Positions 7,340 through 8,567 of a DNA stretch of 8,567 nt are shown piece after piece. Under the pieces are notes generated by a model. That model was not told the origin of the DNA. It did no database searches and saw nothing but the letters and a program-made list of their open reading frames with translations. Source of the stretch: Opitutia bacterium (GTDB lineage Bacteria; Verrucomicrobiota; Verrucomicrobiia; Opitutales; UBA953); the NCBI GenBank assembly GCA_947463395.1, contig CANHRV010000036.1, forward strand, positions 1 through 8,567, written 5' to 3'. Each line of letters starts with the position of its first letter. Positions within the stretch are counted from its first letter, which is position 1. The translations under genes and the position numbers were made by a program.

Positions 7340-8296
7340 TTAATTGATGTGAAGCCATTGCGAACCTAAGTAAAGCCAGAGAGGTGTAATCAAGGGACAG
7401 AAGGCAATGGTGAATACCGAACAACGCAAGGCCACTGAAACATCGCCCTTATACATTTCGACGATTAAAAAACTAAAAATGCCTGCCGGCATAGCCGCTT
7501 GTACCAACATGACTTTGCGCAACTCAGAATCTTGAATAAGAAAACTCGCTGCAGCTAAAAGCAAAACAGGGATAATAATCCAACGACAAAGAATGAAACC
7601 CGTAATCATTCGTGGCTCAGCAAAAAAGCGATACCCTCGAATGGTTTCAAAAAGATAAACTCCCGTCAGGATGGTGCCAACGGGAATCGCACATTCTCCG
7701 ATGGCGTGGGTAAACTGAGTGGCAAAAAGCAAAGGTGCTGAGTTACTCCAGCCCAGAAAATTAAACGCCAAGGCAATCACCAATGAGATTGTCATCGGTT
7801 GCACCAAATCCTTGAGGAAAATCCATCCTTTTTTGCCCGATAAATAAGCCACCCCAAAAGTCCATACCGCCGCTTCGACGCCTACATTATGCACTAAAAG
7901 AACTCCCATCACATGATCGTTAAATAAGGCTGCTGTTACGGGAATACCCAAATATCCAAAATTATTGATACCAGCTGCATATGCAAAAGTTCGTTTCGTT
8001 ACTCCCGTTTGAAATCCCAACAGATGAGCCACGAGTCGAGAAACCAAAATTCCCACTACGACCATCGCAAAACCGACCCCCAAATAAAGGGCAGATCGAG
8101 AACCCGAACTCAGTAAGGGATTATTACAGACCCGAGAAAAAATCAGAGCAGGAAAAAAGACGCCGATTACCAAACGCATGATGGAAGGACGAGCCGCTGA
8201 CACCACCCAACCCTGTCGAGCCAAGCACCAACCGATGAAGATAAACAACCCCATGCGTAGGAGTGCCTGAGATAACTCTGCCGTAAAGACGTTCAC
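7340..8296 (-). CDS. AEC-family (auxin efflux carrier-like) permease
   Basis: A 318-residue inner-membrane protein with about ten hydrophobic segments, near 12-25, 38-56, 68-92, 105-125, 131-152, 166-184, 196-218, 230-253, 262-280 and 286-309. It has family hallmarks: 'GINNFGYLGIPV' (109-120), 'GECAIPVGTILTG' (200-212) and 'QAAMPAGIFSFL' (266-277), which fit the two inverted five-helix halves of this secondary carrier family. Bacterial members export or import small organic anions such as malate, malonate or amino acids, but the substrate cannot be read here. The start is a GTG at 8296. An in-frame TAA at 8329-8327 and the absence of any upstream ATG leave it as the best choice, with a weak AGG four bases upstream. 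It is the first gene of the leftward operon and is divergent from ssrA. Confidence 0.9.
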   Translation of the reverse strand: MNVFTAELSQALLRMGLFIFIGWCLARQGWVVSAARPSIMRLVIGVFFPALIFSRVCNNPLLSSGSRSALYLGVGFAMVVVGILVSRLVAHLLGFQTGVTKRTFAYAAGINNFGYLGIPVTAALFNDHVMGVLLVHNVGVEAAVWTFGVAYLSGKKGWIFLKDLVQPMTISLVIALAFNFLGWSNSAPLLFATQFTHAIGECAIPVGTILTGVYLFETIRGYRFFAEPRMITGFILCRWIIIPVLLLAAASFLIQDSELRKVMLVQAAMPAGIFSFLIVEMYKGDVSVALRCSVFTIAFCPLITPLWLYLGSQWLHIN

Positions 8297-8323
8297 ACTG
8301 CCTACCCTTTGCCTTAGCCAGTG

Positions 8324-8329
8324 ATTTTA
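8324..8329 (-). promoter_or_regulatory. Candidate -10 element for the leftward operon
   Basis: On the minus strand this reads TAAAAT, five of six matches to TATAAT. It sits 27 bases upstream of the permease GTG. A -35 at 17-base spacing matches poorly (TGAATA), so this is only a tentative promoter. It would give a short leader of about 20 bases for the permease-COG3014-YcfL-LpoB transcript. Confidence 0.3.
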
Positions 8330-8365
8330 AAGCGAAAAATGTTGGTTATTCATCTCCCCACCCCC

Positions 8366-8393
8366 TTGACTTTATTCAGTTTTCGAAGACAAT
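8366..8393 (+). promoter_or_regulatory. Candidate sigma-70-type promoter upstream of ssrA
   Basis: A TTGACT -35 (8366-8371, five of six matches) is followed after 16 bases by GACAAT (8388-8393, four of six). Transcription would start near 8400, giving a precursor leader of about 43 bases to be removed by RNase P before the mature 5' end at 8443. A second -10-like TATACA (8433-8438) lies immediately before the mature end with only a weak TCGACC -35 at a short 15-base spacing. Which one drives ssrA cannot be settled by reading. Confidence 0.45.
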
Positions 8394-8442
8394 ACTGGAG
8401 TTCCTTCTCAGTCGACCCCGCTAATGTCGACGTATACATTTC

Positions 8443-8567
8443 GGGGGTGTTCCGGATTCGATTCCAACCAAGATACCATGACGGCATGCAGAGGATGTCA
8501 GTTCCCTCTTTAATCCATCTGGCAGCATATAACTGCTAAAAACACCATCACGTTCGAGAACGACAAC
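8443..8567 (+). ncRNA. ssrA: tmRNA (transfer-messenger RNA), 5' part, cut by the window end
   Basis: tmRNA rescues ribosomes stalled on broken mRNAs by acting as tRNA-Ala and then as template for a degradation tag. The 5' end GGGGGTG (8443-8449) is the acceptor-stem strand, followed by the conserved GGATTCGA (8453-8460). CGGCATGCAGAGG (8482-8494) matches the conserved GCAUGCxGAGG region. A PK1-like pseudoknot follows. AGAGG (8490-8494) pairs with CCTCT (8505-8509), and loop bases TGTCAG (8496-8501) pair with CTGGCA (8519-8524), with one G-U pair. ATAACT then precedes resume codon GCT at 8535-8537, in the place of E. coli ATAGTC before GCA. The reading frame gives A-K-N-T-I-T-F-E-N-D-N and is still open at 8567. 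The tag end, the remaining pseudoknots and the 3' tRNA-like half lie outside, so the 3' acceptor strand (expected CACCCCC, then CCA) cannot be checked. This is a one-piece, standard-orientation gene as far as can be seen. Confidence 0.9.

Noticed and set aside
8321..8539. Plus-strand reading frame of 72 codons (GTG start) between the permease start and the window end
   Set aside because: It runs through the ssrA promoter region and the tmRNA 5' half, has no recognisable protein features, and the RNA signatures explain the sequence better.
1..8567. Search for mobile elements, CRISPR arrays, phage or defence genes
   Set aside because: No transposase or integrase, no terminal inverted repeats, no regularly spaced direct repeats and no toxin-antitoxin or nuclease genes were seen; all genes are housekeeping, envelope or transport types.

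Overview
This 8.6 kb window looks like ordinary chromosome from a free-living bacterium with an outer membrane and moderate GC (near half by eye). It holds eight protein genes and, at the right edge, the 5' part of a tmRNA gene. Gene content, a lipoprotein-rich envelope operon and near-absence of Shine-Dalgarno sequences fit a Verrucomicrobiota (Opitutales-like) organism best. That assignment is inference from general resemblance, not a phylogeny. No phage, transposon, CRISPR array, tRNA or rRNA is visible, and no gene-free stretch exceeds 300 bases.

Left part (6-3856, plus strand): a small peroxiredoxin ends at a strong intrinsic terminator. Next comes a full-length aconitase of the AcnA/IRP1 type with all [4Fe-4S] ligands, also followed by an intrinsic terminator. 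A type II 3-dehydroquinate dehydratase (shikimate pathway) follows. The two terminators suggest three separate transcription units.

Middle and right part (3869-8296, minus strand): five genes read leftward, convergent with the dehydroquinase. In transcription order they are an AEC-family permease, a COG3014-type lipoprotein, a YcfL-family lipoprotein, an LpoB-like protein and, after a 52-base gap, an FAD-dependent DAO-fold oxidoreductase. The first four are packed with gaps of 6 and 9 bases and one ATGA overlap, so they are probably one operon. COG3014-YcfL-LpoB is a triad I know from Gammaproteobacteria, where LpoB is an outer-membrane activator of the peptidoglycan synthase PBP1b. Here it is most likely an envelope or cell-wall regulatory module whose target is unknown.

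Right edge (8297-8567): a 146-base intergenic region separates the permease start from a divergent ssrA (tmRNA) gene. Mature tmRNA probably begins at 8443. A PK1-like pseudoknot and the resume codon can be read, followed by eleven codons of an unusual tag (AKNTITFENDN...) before the window stops inside the tag reading frame.
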